The position numbers and the translations under genes were made by a program. This document shows, one piece after another, positions 55,941-63,905 of a stretch of DNA of 64,000 bases. Within the stretch, counting starts at the first letter, position 1, and every line of letters starts with the position of its first letter. The notes beneath the pieces are model-generated. The model was not told where the DNA came from. It saw only the letters and a list, made by a program, of their open reading frames with translations, and did not search any database. The stretch spans positions 558,001 to 622,000 of the forward strand of contig NZ_JALBGC010000001.1 of the NCBI RefSeq assembly GCF_022631375.1, read 5' to 3'. Source of the DNA: Hymenobacter cyanobacteriorum (GTDB lineage: Bacteria > Bacteroidota > Bacteroidia > Cytophagales > Hymenobacteraceae).

Positions 55941-57947
55941 ATGAGGTTTTTTCTGACGCTGGTTTTGCTGATGTGGGGCGCGGGGCTGCAGGCGCAAACC
56001 GCGCCGGAGCCGGCCGTTTTTACTGATGCGGCCGGCCGCTGCCAACTCACCTACGCCAGCCCCTGGCAGCTGCAGAAGCGGCCCGCAGCGGGCGCTATCG
56101 CCACTTTCCGGGCCGGCGATACGGCGGCAGTGACGACGCTGCGCATCGTGCCGCTGCCCGACGACCGCCGAGATTTCCGCCTGCTCGGCGAGGGCCGGCC
56201 CGACTCGGTGCTGCGCCGCATCCAAAGCCTGCCGCTCGTCCAGATTCTGCGGCTCGACCAACGGGCCGGAGCTACTTTCGATGAGGTGGCTTATGATTAT
56301 TCTTACGGCGGCACCCGGCCCAGCGTGCGGACTCACGTGGTGGGCCGCCAGCTGTGGCGCGGCGGCTACGAGTTTCGGGTGGAGTACCGGGCTCGCGTCA
56401 GCCACGACACATCCTATCTGGCCGCCGGGCAGGCGCTGCTGGCCTCGTTCGCCTTTACCGGCACACCCTGGGCCAGTCGCCGCTACGACGACCAGCTTTG
56501 CGACGGCAAGATGTACGGCATCGCGGCCCTGCGCACCGTGGATGGCCATCGCGAAGACGACTGCCGGACCATCCACGAGTTTGTGGCCGACGACCCCACG
56601 GCCGCTCCCCGGGTGCACCGGCGCGTGCTGCCTTTTCAATCCTATGCGCTGGCCAAGGGCTTTGATAACTGCCTGTATTCGGTCACGAAGGCCCCCACCG
56701 ATGCCCCCGAGCGGGTGTACCGCTACGACCCTGCCACCCGCAAGGGTGCGTACACCGACTGGGTGCTGCCCCGGCAGGGCCCCGAGAACGTCTGGATTTC
56801 GGCCAGCACCGACGACCGCGGCGACCTCTATTTCATGGCTTCGGATGCCAACCTGCTCGTCCGCATCAGCCCGCACGACGGCAAGGTGAGCACCGTCTGG
56901 ACCGCCGACCCGCTGCGCCAGGCGCCGTTCTACCCCTACATCGCCTTCGCCAGCGCCGGCACTCACGGCAACTTTTGCCTTGATGATTCCAACACCATGT
57001 ACCTGGTATACAGCACCGACGGCTCGCTGCTGAAAATCGACCTGCCCACCCAAAAGCCCTTCGCCGAGCAGATGTTCCTGAGCGGCCTGCCCGCCCGCGG
57101 CGGCTACAGCGACCTGCTGATGCAGAACGACGCCGCCGGCCGCCGCCGCATGTACCTGGCCGGCCCGCACGGCCTCTACACCGTCGACCTGGCCCGGCAC
57201 CAGGCCACCCGCCTGCGCAAAGGCACCTACACCGACCTGGCCGGCTGCAACCTGTTTCGGGTCGTGACGCCGCCGCGCCCAGCCCCGCCGGTGCCCACCA
57301 CCGCCACCTTCGAGGGCCGCGTGCTCGATGCCACCACCTTCCAGCCCCTGCCCGCCGCCAGCCTGCGCCTCAGCCGGGCCGAGGGCAGCGTGGGCGTGCT
57401 ACTCTCGGCCAAAGGCGACTTCGCCTACACCAGCACCACGCCCGGCCGGGCCTACAGCTACCACGCCGAGTACCCCGGCTACTTTCCGGCCGACAGCACC
57501 TGGCCCGCCGCGCCCGGCCCGCTCGTGCGCGACGTGCTGCTGCGGCCGCTGGCCGTGGGCGAAACCCTGCCGCTGGCCCAGGTGCAGTTCGAGCAAAGCA
57601 AAGCCGTGCTGCTGCCATCCTCCTACCCTGCCCTGGGCCGCCTGGTGCGCCTGCTGGTTGATAACCCCGGCCTGCACATCGAGTTGCGCGGCCACACCGA
57701 CAATGTAGGGCCGCCCGAAAAAAACGTCATTCTGAGTGAGCAGCGCGTTTCAACGGTGATGGCCTACCTGGTGGGCCACGGCGTGGAGGCACCGCGCATT
57801 ACCGGCCTTGGCCTGGGCGGGGCCGAGCCCATTGCCAGCAACGAGCAGGAAGCCACCCGCCGCCTCAACCGCCGCGTCGAGTTCCGCATTACCGGCATCG
57901 ACCCGCCGAAGGTGCAATCAGAGATGCCCGAGCCACTGGAGCCGTAG
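55941..57947 (+). CDS. OmpA-family protein with beta-propeller-like and carboxypeptidase-regulatory-like domains
   Basis: The 668-residue product has a signal peptide (residues 1-18). A soluble N-terminal domain follows, then a segment that may be a propeller (GFDNCLYSVTKAPTDAPERVYRYDPATRKG). A CarboxypepD-regulatory-like domain is at about 455-540 (TFEGRVLDATTFQPLPAASLRL). A C-terminal OmpA domain is at about 550-660, with LHIELRGHTDNVGPPEKNVILSEQRVSTVMAYLVGHG and RLNRRVEFRI. OmpA domains bind peptidoglycan, so the protein is probably an envelope-anchored lipoprotein-free factor. The ATG at 55941 is chosen. Confidence 0.88.
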   Translation: MRFFLTLVLLMWGAGLQAQTAPEPAVFTDAAGRCQLTYASPWQLQKRPAAGAIATFRAGDTAAVTTLRIVPLPDDRRDFRLLGEGRPDSVLRRIQSLPLVQILRLDQRAGATFDEVAYDYSYGGTRPSVRTHVVGRQLWRGGYEFRVEYRARVSHDTSYLAAGQALLASFAFTGTPWASRRYDDQLCDGKMYGIAALRTVDGHREDDCRTIHEFVADDPTAAPRVHRRVLPFQSYALAKGFDNCLYSVTKAPTDAPERVYRYDPATRKGAYTDWVLPRQGPENVWISASTDDRGDLYFMASDANLLVRISPHDGKVSTVWTADPLRQAPFYPYIAFASAGTHGNFCLDDSNTMYLVYSTDGSLLKIDLPTQKPFAEQMFLSGLPARGGYSDLLMQNDAAGRRRMYLAGPHGLYTVDLARHQATRLRKGTYTDLAGCNLFRVVTPPRPAPPVPTTATFEGRVLDATTFQPLPAASLRLSRAEGSVGVLLSAKGDFAYTSTTPGRAYSYHAEYPGYFPADSTWPAAPGPLVRDVLLRPLAVGETLPLAQVQFEQSKAVLLPSSYPALGRLVRLLVDNPGLHIELRGHTDNVGPPEKNVILSEQRVSTVMAYLVGHGVEAPRITGLGLGGAEPIASNEQEATRRLNRRVEFRITGIDPPKVQSEMPEPLEP

Positions 57948-57969
57948 CGCGAACTTTGTAGTTCGCGTC
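57945..57969. repeat. Short GCGAACT hairpin at the OmpA-gene stop
   Basis: GCGAACTTTGTAGTTCGC forms a perfect 7-bp stem (GCGAACT/AGTTCGC) and overlaps the stop codon. It is a relative of the hairpin at 24935-24960. Confidence 0.65.
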
Positions 57970-57985
57970 GCAGCCGCGTTTGCTT

Positions 57986-58068
57986 AGTTAAAAGTTAAAA
58001 ATGAAGAGTTAAAAGACAGGCAATTCTTTGATGTTTTAACTTTTAACTCTTCACTTTTAACTCCTTAC
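57986..58068. repeat. AGTTAAAAG/CTTTTAACT inverted repeat between OmpA gene and miaA
   Basis: The left side at 57986-58015 and the right side at 58033-58068 are roughly inverse (AGTTAAAAGTTAAAAATGAAG and TTTTAACTTTTAACTCTTCAC). The right side reaches to within about 4 nt of the miaA start, so it overlaps the expected promoter. Confidence 0.75.
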
Positions 58069-58071
58069 TTT

Positions 58072-58998
58072 GTGCCCCTGCTTCCCCCTCACATTCTCGC
58101 CCGGCTCGCCCCCACCACCGCCGACCCGCGCCCCGTGCTGCTCACCATTGCCGGCCCCACGGCCGTGGGCAAAACCGCGCTGTGCGTGCAGCTGGCCCAG
58201 CAATTTGACACCGAAATCGTGTCGGCCGACTCGCGCCAGTTCTTCCGCGAGCTCAGCATCGGCACGGCCAAGCCTACGCCTGCCGAGATGCAGGGCGTGC
58301 CCCATCACTTCATCGACAGCCACAGCATTGCCGAAGACTATAGCGCCGGCCGCTTCGCTACCGACTGCCACGCAGTTTTAGGGCAACTGTTCCAGAAACA
58401 CCCCGTCGTCATCCTCACCGGCGGCTCGGGCCTCTACGTGCAGGCCGTAACCGATGGCCTCGACGCCCTGCCCGACGTGCCGCCCGAAGTGCGCGCCCAG
58501 CTGCACGCCGAGTTGGCTGCCCACGGCCTGCCGCACCTGGTGACCGAGCTGGCCGAAACCGACCCCGTCGCCCACGCCCGCATCGACCAGCAAAACCCCC
58601 AGCGCATCGTGCGCGCCCTCGAAATCACCCGCGCCACTGGCCAGCCGTTTTCCAGCTTCCACAGCGCCGGCCCGCCGCCCGAAAATCCGCTGTTCCGCAA
58701 CGTGAAAGTAGCCCTCACCCGCGAGCGTGAGGAGCTCTACCAGCGCATCAACCTGCGCGTTGAGCACATGCTGGCCGCCGGTTTGCTCGAAGAAGTGCGC
58801 GCCGTGCTCCCCTACCGCCACCACCACGCCCTGCAAACCGTGGGCTACACCGAAATCTTCGGCTTCCTGGATGGCGAGTACGACTGGGCCGAAGCCGTGC
58901 GCCTGCTTCAGCGCAATACCCGCCGGTATGCCAAGCGCCAGCTCACGTGGCTGCGCCGCGATGCAGCATACAAGTGGGTCGATTTAAGCGGGCAATAA
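58072..58998 (+). CDS. miaA: tRNA dimethylallyltransferase
   Basis: The 308-residue product has the P-loop AGPTAVGKTAL (from residue 27) and ADSRQFFRELSIGTAKPTPAEMQGVPHHFID (about 51-80), the DMAPP/tRNA site. It also has LTGGSGLYVQAVTDGLD and the C-terminal QTVGYTEIFGFLDGEYDW. It isopentenylates A37 of tRNAs reading UNN codons. The start is a GTG; no ATG is available. A TTACTTTG box lies just upstream, in the right arm of an inverted repeat. Confidence 0.95.
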   Translation: MPLLPPHILARLAPTTADPRPVLLTIAGPTAVGKTALCVQLAQQFDTEIVSADSRQFFRELSIGTAKPTPAEMQGVPHHFIDSHSIAEDYSAGRFATDCHAVLGQLFQKHPVVILTGGSGLYVQAVTDGLDALPDVPPEVRAQLHAELAAHGLPHLVTELAETDPVAHARIDQQNPQRIVRALEITRATGQPFSSFHSAGPPPENPLFRNVKVALTREREELYQRINLRVEHMLAAGLLEEVRAVLPYRHHHALQTVGYTEIFGFLDGEYDWAEAVRLLQRNTRRYAKRQLTWLRRDAAYKWVDLSGQ

Positions 58999-59009
58999 GG
59001 TTTTAACAT

Positions 59010-59105
59010 AGAACGTCATGCTGAGCTTGTCGAAGCATTTCTACCGCAAGAGTAACTATTTACTTCCTCGGGAGAGATGCTTCGACAAGCTCAGCATGAC
59101 GTTCT
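59010..59105. repeat. Inverted repeat (GTCATGC family) after miaA
   Basis: The left arm at 59010-59047 (AGAACGTCATGCTGAGC...) and the right arm at 59068-59105 pair with a few mismatches at the inner end. It lies between the convergent miaA and pfkA genes. Confidence 0.85.
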
Positions 59106-59124
59106 TTTTCGCTTCCTTTAAACG

Positions 59125-60096
59125 CTAGACACTCAGAATCTCCACCATTCGCATGAAGCTCTGGTTAATGAGCTTCTTCTTGTTGATGGTATCCGTGAAG
59201 GGCGTGTACACCAGCTTCTTATCGATGATGCCGGCCATCACGTTACGCATGCCGTTCATCAGGCCCTCCACGGCGGCGATGCCGAGCTGCGACGCCAGCA
59301 GGCGGTCGGCGGCCGTGGGCGAGCCGCCGCGCTGAATGTGGCCCACGATGGTCACGCGGGTGTCGAGCTGCGGAATAGCTTCCTTCACGCGGGTGGCCAC
59401 CTGCGTGGCATTGCCGGGCTCGTCGCCTTCGGCCACAATCACAATAAACGAGGTTTTGGAGCGCTGCCAACCCGTTTGCAGCGTGTCAATCACCACGTCG
59501 GTGCTCATCTGGGTTTCCGGAATCATCACAATTTCGGCCCCGCCGCCAATGGCGCACGGAATGGCAATGTAGCCCGAGTCGCGGCCCATTACCTCCACAA
59601 AAAAGCAGCGGTCGTGCGAATCGGCCGTGTCGCGGATTTTGTCGATGCAATCGAGCGCCGTGTTCACGGCCGTGTCGTAGCCGATGGTGTAGTCGGTGCC
59701 GTACAGGTCGTTGTCGATGGTGCCGGGGGCGCCCACGGTCGGGATGCCGAACTCTTCCTCAAAAATCATGGCCCCGGTAAAGGTGCCGTTGCCGCCAATG
59801 GCCACGAGGCCTTCGATGCCGTTGTTCACCAACTGGTCGAAAGCCTGCTGGCGGCCTTCCTTGGTCATAAACTTCTGGCTACGGGCCGATTTCAGGATGG
59901 TGCCGCCCTTCTGCACCGTGTTGGAAACCGAGGCCGAATCGAGGCGCACGAATTCGCCCTTAATCATGCCGCTGTAGCCCCGCATAATACCGTATACCTC
60001 AATGCCGTGGTAAGTAGCCGTGCGTACTACCGCCCGGATAGCGGCGTTCATGCCCGGCGCATCGCCCCCACTGGTAAAAACCGCAATTCTCTTCAT
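59125..60096 (-). CDS. pfkA: 6-phosphofructokinase
   Basis: The 323-residue product is an ATP-dependent PfkA. The N-terminus RIAVFTSGGDAPGMNAAIRAVVR binds ATP, and GGNGTFTGA and DNDLYGTDYTIGYDTA follow. The catalytic region has CFFVEVMGRDSGYIA (about 155-169), and VGHIQRGGSPTAADRLLASQLG closes the active site. It phosphorylates fructose-6-phosphate in glycolysis. I start at the ATG at 60096; another ATG at 60108 would add four residues (MNIQ). It is convergent with miaA across a repeat. Confidence 0.95.
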   Translation of the reverse strand: MKRIAVFTSGGDAPGMNAAIRAVVRTATYHGIEVYGIMRGYSGMIKGEFVRLDSASVSNTVQKGGTILKSARSQKFMTKEGRQQAFDQLVNNGIEGLVAIGGNGTFTGAMIFEEEFGIPTVGAPGTIDNDLYGTDYTIGYDTAVNTALDCIDKIRDTADSHDRCFFVEVMGRDSGYIAIPCAIGGGAEIVMIPETQMSTDVVIDTLQTGWQRSKTSFIVIVAEGDEPGNATQVATRVKEAIPQLDTRVTIVGHIQRGGSPTAADRLLASQLGIAAVEGLMNGMRNVMAGIIDKKLVYTPFTDTINKKKLINQSFMRMVEILSV

Positions 60097-60225
60097 CTGA
60101 ATATTCATAGAGCAAGTGAGCACGAAAACGGCGCTCAAACCCCGCAAAGTTGGCGAAATGAACGCAAACCCTCAACTACCCGGCAAAGAATCGCGTAAAA
60201 CCCCCGATTAGCACTTTTCTGATTT

Positions 60226-60238
60226 GGGTATTATACCC
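60226..60238. promoter_or_regulatory. Palindromic GGGTATTATACCC upstream of the TerB-like gene
   Basis: This 13-bp perfect palindrome lies 90 nt before the TerB-like start in an AT-rich gap. A second inverse pair, GAAATC-GA-GATTTC, follows around 60275-60292. They may be regulatory sites or a -10-like region. Confidence 0.35.
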
Positions 60239-60328
60239 GCAACAATCAGCCAATTTTCCGTGTATCTTACCAGTGAAATCGAGATTTCGATTAAAAAATC
60301 ATCTTTTCACCCCTTAATTCCCACGTTT

Positions 60329-60790
60329 ATGTTCGGATTTTTTCAAAATGAGCAAGCCAAAAAAATAAAGGGCCATTTGCTGAATCTCGCGGCGCTGGCG
60401 AAAGCCGACGGACATATCGACGCGCGGGAGATGAACTTTATTATTGCGGTAGGGAAGAAGAACGGCATCAGTTCGTCGGAAGTACAGGCCCTCGTGTCGG
60501 GTGCCAAGGGTGCCAGCAACGACCTGCCAACCAACGACTCGGAGCGGTTCGACCAGATTTTCGACCTCGTGGACATGATGCTCGCCGATGGCATCGTGGA
60601 CGACACGGAAATGGATTTTTGCATTATGATGGCCGAGAAACTGGGCTTCCGCAAGGCCATTGTGGGCGTGCTCGTGCGCAAGATTTCGCAGGGCGTGAAG
60701 GACGGTCACCCCCGCGAGCGCATCAAAGAAGAGAGCAACCAGTTCCTGAACTACAACGAGCTACCGCGCCCGGCCGTCAACCTGAACTAA
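60329..60790 (+). CDS. TerB-like protein
   Basis: The 153-residue product is an all-helical TerB-fold protein. LLNLAALAKADGHIDAREMNFIIAVGKKNGIS (about 17-48) and FDLVDMMLADGIVDDTEMDFCIMMAEKLGFR (about 76-106) are the two acidic TerB-type helical hairpins, with metal-like sites DGHIDAREM and DGIVDDTEM. The family is linked to tellurite resistance and to calcium-binding stress scaffolds. No other ter genes lie nearby, so a general stress role is more likely. It starts at the ATG at 60329; an upstream frame is not supported. Confidence 0.82.
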   Translation: MFGFFQNEQAKKIKGHLLNLAALAKADGHIDAREMNFIIAVGKKNGISSSEVQALVSGAKGASNDLPTNDSERFDQIFDLVDMMLADGIVDDTEMDFCIMMAEKLGFRKAIVGVLVRKISQGVKDGHPRERIKEESNQFLNYNELPRPAVNLN

Positions 60791-60886
60791 CGACCATATA
60801 TTCCCCGCTTCGGCGGTTATTCCGGCCCGTTGGGGCGGCTCGTTCGGCGGGCTGCTCCAACGGGCCGGCTGCGTTGCGGGCCTCCT

Positions 60887-62161
60887 CTACTCGCCTGTGA
60901 CGAAGGCAATGGCCCGCAGCAGGGCCGCGCAGGCCTCGTCAATCTCATTTTCAGCAATAGTAAGCGGAGGGGCAAGCCGTAGGGAATTGTCGCAGAACAG
61001 GAACCAGTCGGTAAGAATGCCCTCGTGCTCCAGCGCCCGGTCGATGATGGGTTTGAGGACGGCGAAGGAGTCGAACTCCACCGCCATGAGCAGCCCACAG
61101 CCGCGCACGGCCCGGATGGCCGGGTGCCGCAGCTGCGCCCGGAAGCGGGCAGCTTTGGCGGCCACGCCGGCCGGCAGCTGCTCATCTTGCATAATCTGCA
61201 GGGTGGCCAGCGCCGCCGCGCAGCTCACCGGGTGCCCGCCAAAGGTGGTGCAATGTCCCAGAATGGGGTTGGTTTTGAAGCCTGACATGATTTCGGTGCT
61301 CGATATAAAGGCACCGATGGGCATGCCGCCGCCCATGCCCTTGGCACACACGAGGATGTCGGGCTCGATGCCGAACTGCTCGAACGCCCACATGGTGCCG
61401 GTGCGGCCGTAGCCGCACTGGATTTCGTCGAGAATAAGCAGGGCACCGACTTCGGTGCAGCGGGCGCTCAGGGCAGGCAGGTAGTCGGGAGAGGGCACGC
61501 GCACGCCGGCCTCGCCCTGCACGGTTTCGATAACTACAGCGGCCGTGCGCTCGGTGATGAAATCCAGGTCAGTCAGTTCGTTGTGGCGGATGTGGCGCAC
61601 GTCGGGCAGCAGCGGGCGGAAGCTGTTTTTGAAGCCCTCGGAACCGGTGATGGACAGGGCGCCGTGCGTGGAGCCGTGGTAGGCGTTGAGACAGGAAATG
61701 AGCTCGGTGCGGCCGGTGTGGCGCTTGGCCAGCTTGAGGGCACCCTCGATGGCCTCGGTGCCGGAGTTGGTGAAGTACACCGAATCGAGGTGCGCGGGCA
61801 GGGTGTGGTGCAGGGCCTGGGCCAGCTGGGCGGGCACGGCCTGCACCAGTTCGCCATACACCATTAGGTGCAGGTATTTGTCGAGCTGAGCCTGAATGGC
61901 GGCCAGCACGCGCGGGTGGCGGTGGCCCACGTTGCTCACGCCGATGCCCGAAATCAGGTCGAGGTAGCGGCGGCCATCGGGGGCGTACATGTACACGCCT
62001 TCGGCCCGCTCAATTTCCAGCAGCAGCGGAAAATCGGAGGTTTGGGCCTGGTGGCGGAGGAAAAGCTGGCGTGGCGTTACGACGGAGGGAGCAGGTTTCA
62101 ACGGAAGTGGGGACGGTTTTTCAGGGGCTGAGCAAGCGCGGCTCGCGCTTCTCACAACCAC
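60887..62161 (-). CDS. Class III aminotransferase (acetylornithine/4-aminobutyrate type)
   Basis: The product is about 424 residues. PLP is held by FTNSGTEAIEGALKLAKRHTGR (about 125-146) and NAYHGSTHGALSITG. Asp in LILDEIQCGYGRTG binds the pyridine nitrogen. The Schiff-base lysine is in LVCAKGMGGGMPIGAF. THFGGHPVSCAAALA-like sequence (TTFGGHPVSCAAALATL) is the family's C-terminal half. It transfers amino groups from acetylornithine, ornithine or 4-aminobutyrate; the substrate is not fixed by sequence. No ATG exists before the core. I use the GTG at 62161; GTG 62155 is possible, while TTG 62188 lies in the -7 box. Confidence 0.82.
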   Translation of the reverse strand: MVVRSASRACSAPEKPSPLPLKPAPSVVTPRQLFLRHQAQTSDFPLLLEIERAEGVYMYAPDGRRYLDLISGIGVSNVGHRHPRVLAAIQAQLDKYLHLMVYGELVQAVPAQLAQALHHTLPAHLDSVYFTNSGTEAIEGALKLAKRHTGRTELISCLNAYHGSTHGALSITGSEGFKNSFRPLLPDVRHIRHNELTDLDFITERTAAVVIETVQGEAGVRVPSPDYLPALSARCTEVGALLILDEIQCGYGRTGTMWAFEQFGIEPDILVCAKGMGGGMPIGAFISSTEIMSGFKTNPILGHCTTFGGHPVSCAAALATLQIMQDEQLPAGVAAKAARFRAQLRHPAIRAVRGCGLLMAVEFDSFAVLKPIIDRALEHEGILTDWFLFCDNSLRLAPPLTIAENEIDEACAALLRAIAFVTGE

Positions 62162-62185
62162 GGATTGGGCCGTTTGATTATTCCG

Positions 62186-62193
62186 CAAAAATA
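62186..62193 (-). promoter_or_regulatory. -7 box of the aminotransferase, inside a terminator tail
   Basis: TATTTTTG (complement of 62186-62193) matches TAnnTTTG and uses the T-tract of the upstream terminator. No -33 TTG is evident. Confidence 0.45.
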
Positions 62194-62228
62194 AAGAGGC
62201 CGCTGCGGGGGCAGCGGCCTCTTGAAAA
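62188..62228 (-). terminator. Terminator of the sigma/Spy-like operon
   Basis: AAGAGGCCGCTGC and GCAGCGGCCTCTT form a 13-bp stem. T-rich sequence follows on the minus strand, just past the Spy-like gene. Confidence 0.85.
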
Positions 62229-62244
62229 ACGGCAGCGAATCAGA

Positions 62245-62742
62245 TTAGTCGTTGCCATTGCCGGCCCCAACCTGCCCGGGCACGTTGGCCACGCGCTTGA
62301 TGACCTCCTTGGTGAAGTCGCGCTCGGCCTGGAACAACTGGGCTACCTGGCGCAGCGAAATAACTTTCTGAAACTTCTCGAAATACTCCTTCTCCAGGTT
62401 CAGCTCCTGCTGACGGGTGTTGAAGGACTGCGTGAAGTTGTCGCGCAGCTGCTGGTCGGTCATGCCCTCGGTGATGTCGCGGCGCAGCAGGCGGCCGCTG
62501 CGGTTGAGTTCGCGCCGACGGGCGGAAAACTCGTTGTAGAGCGGCCAGAATTTCTGGGCCTGGTCCTGCGTGAGCGAGACGCGGTTGGTGATGAAGGCAA
62601 TTTTGGCGTTTTCGAGCTGGCCAAGGCGCTGGCCCCGGCGGCCGCCCCCGCCCAGCCCGCCCTGGGCCTGCGCGGCCGGGACCAGCGTGAGCAGCAGCGC
62701 GGCCAGACTCAGCCAACGAAATACGGATGAAAATACAGACAT
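62245..62742 (-). CDS. Spy/CpxP-like periplasmic protein
   Basis: The 165-residue product has a signal peptide (residues 1-26, LSLAALLLTLVPAAQA). A Gly-rich stretch follows, and then an all-helical body with LTQDQAQKFWPLYNEFSARRRELNRSG and NTRQQELNLEKEYFEKFQKVI. This pattern of long amphipathic helices and LTxxQ motifs resembles Spy/CpxP-family stress proteins. It is the third gene of an operon with an ECF sigma factor and a small membrane protein. That context suggests an envelope-stress output. Confidence 0.78.
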   Translation of the reverse strand: MSVFSSVFRWLSLAALLLTLVPAAQAQGGLGGGGRRGQRLGQLENAKIAFITNRVSLTQDQAQKFWPLYNEFSARRRELNRSGRLLRRDITEGMTDQQLRDNFTQSFNTRQQELNLEKEYFEKFQKVISLRQVAQLFQAERDFTKEVIKRVANVPGQVGAGNGND

Positions 62743-62767
62743 GATAGCGGAACGAAAGAACAAAGAA

Positions 62768-63235
62768 TTATAGATAAGTAGGGTCGTCGGTGGGCTGGGC
62801 ATCGAGCGCGTCGTTCAGCTCCTCGTCCGACACGCGCAGGAAACCCTTGGCAATATTGGGATGCGCGGCGGTGAGCGTGGCCAAATCGGAGGTTTCGACG
62901 CGGGTGCCGCTCGTGAGCAGGTAGTTGGCCAGCTCGGTGCGGGGCACGGCATCGAGGGCGGCCGTGCTGGCCGTGGCGGGCACCAGTGGGGCCGAGCCGC
63001 TCATATAAAACGAAGCCGCGAAGCCGCCCAGCACGGCCACCGAGGCCAGCCCGGTACGCAGCACCGGCGAAAGGAAGGAAAGCCAAGCCCAGGCAGCCGG
63101 GGCAGCGCGCTCGTCGGCCTGCGGCAGGCGGGCCATGATGCGCGTGGGCAATTTATCGAAGTAGTCGGCGGGCGGCTCGCTCAGCAGCGGGCGGGGCCGC
63201 CGGGGGTGCGCGTCGAGCTTAAAAGCAGGTTTCAT
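62768..63235 (-). CDS. Small single-span membrane protein, anti-sigma-like by context
   Basis: The 155-residue product has a cytosolic N-terminal half (about 1-60) with LSEPPADYFDKLPTRIMARL, one membrane helix (about 62-80; GLASVAVLGGFAASFYMSG) and a periplasmic tail of about 75 residues. No HxxxCxxC zinc anti-sigma motif is visible. Its place between an ECF sigma gene and a Spy-like gene and its topology fit an anti-sigma factor, but this is an inference from context. Confidence 0.65.
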   Translation of the reverse strand: MKPAFKLDAHPRRPRPLLSEPPADYFDKLPTRIMARLPQADERAAPAAWAWLSFLSPVLRTGLASVAVLGGFAASFYMSGSAPLVPATASTAALDAVPRTELANYLLTSGTRVETSDLATLTAAHPNIAKGFLRVSDEELNDALDAQPTDDPTYL

Positions 63236-63303
63236 GAGCGTTTGATGAGAAGCAGCGGCGAACGTTTAATTCAGCGGATAAATAATTGGATAGAGAGCGG
63301 GGG

Positions 63304-63858
63304 TCAATCGTCGGTCGTACGGGTCACGTATTCTTCCACTTTTTTCACGGCGTGGTGGTAGCTGGCCTTCAGAGCCCCTACGCTGGTGCCGGTTACTTCG
63401 GCCATCTGCTCGTAAGGCATCTCATCGTAGTAGCGCAGGTTGAAGACGAGGCGCTGCTTGTCGGGCAGGCGCAGAATGGCCTTTTGCAGCTTCAACTCGA
63501 TTTCGTCGCCCGCAATAGCGGGGTCGGCTTCGATTTTGGCGGCCAGTTCGGCCCCCACATCGTTCAGCGGCAGCAGAAACTTACGGCGCTTGCTGCTGAG
63601 GAAATTCAGGCACTCGTTGGTGGCGATGCGGTAAATCCAGGTGAAGAGTTGAGCATCCTGGCGGAAGTTTTCGAGGTGCTTCCACACCTTCACGAACACG
63701 TCCTGGGTGAGGTCGTCGGCGTCGTCGTGGTCCACCACCATCTTGCGCACGTGCCAGTACACCTTGCTCTGGTACTTGCGCACGAGCTGGTTGAACGCCA
63801 GGTTGCGGCTGGCGGGGTGCTGAAACTTGAGGAGAATTTCGTGGTCTTCCAAACGCAA
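63304..63858 (-). CDS. ECF sigma factor (sigma-70 family)
   Basis: The product is about 184 residues. Region 2 has AFNQLVRKYQSKVYWHVRKMVVDHDDADDLTQDVFVKVWKHLENFR (about 17-65) and WIYRIATNECLNFLSSKRR. Region 4 has LQKAILRLPDKQRLVFNLRYYDEMPYEQMAEVTGTSVGALKASYHHAVKKVEEYV (about 122-177). There is no region 3, as in ECF factors. I start at TTG 63858; the longer TTG at 63900 overlaps the predicted -7 box and cannot be part of the mRNA. It heads an operon with the membrane and Spy-like genes. Confidence 0.9.
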   Translation of the reverse strand: MRLEDHEILLKFQHPASRNLAFNQLVRKYQSKVYWHVRKMVVDHDDADDLTQDVFVKVWKHLENFRQDAQLFTWIYRIATNECLNFLSSKRRKFLLPLNDVGAELAAKIEADPAIAGDEIELKLQKAILRLPDKQRLVFNLRYYDEMPYEQMAEVTGTSVGALKASYHHAVKKVEEYVTRTTDD

Positions 63859-63897
63859 AAGGAGGCTGCTCCGGCAGCAGCGGCGAGACTTGGATGG

Positions 63898-63905
63898 CAA
63901 AGTAA
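63898..63905 (-). promoter_or_regulatory. Probable -7 box of the sigma operon (variant TTACTTTG)
   Basis: TTACTTTG (complement of 63898-63905) differs from TAnnTTTG at one position. The same variant precedes miaA. It would place the start near 63890. Confidence 0.4.
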
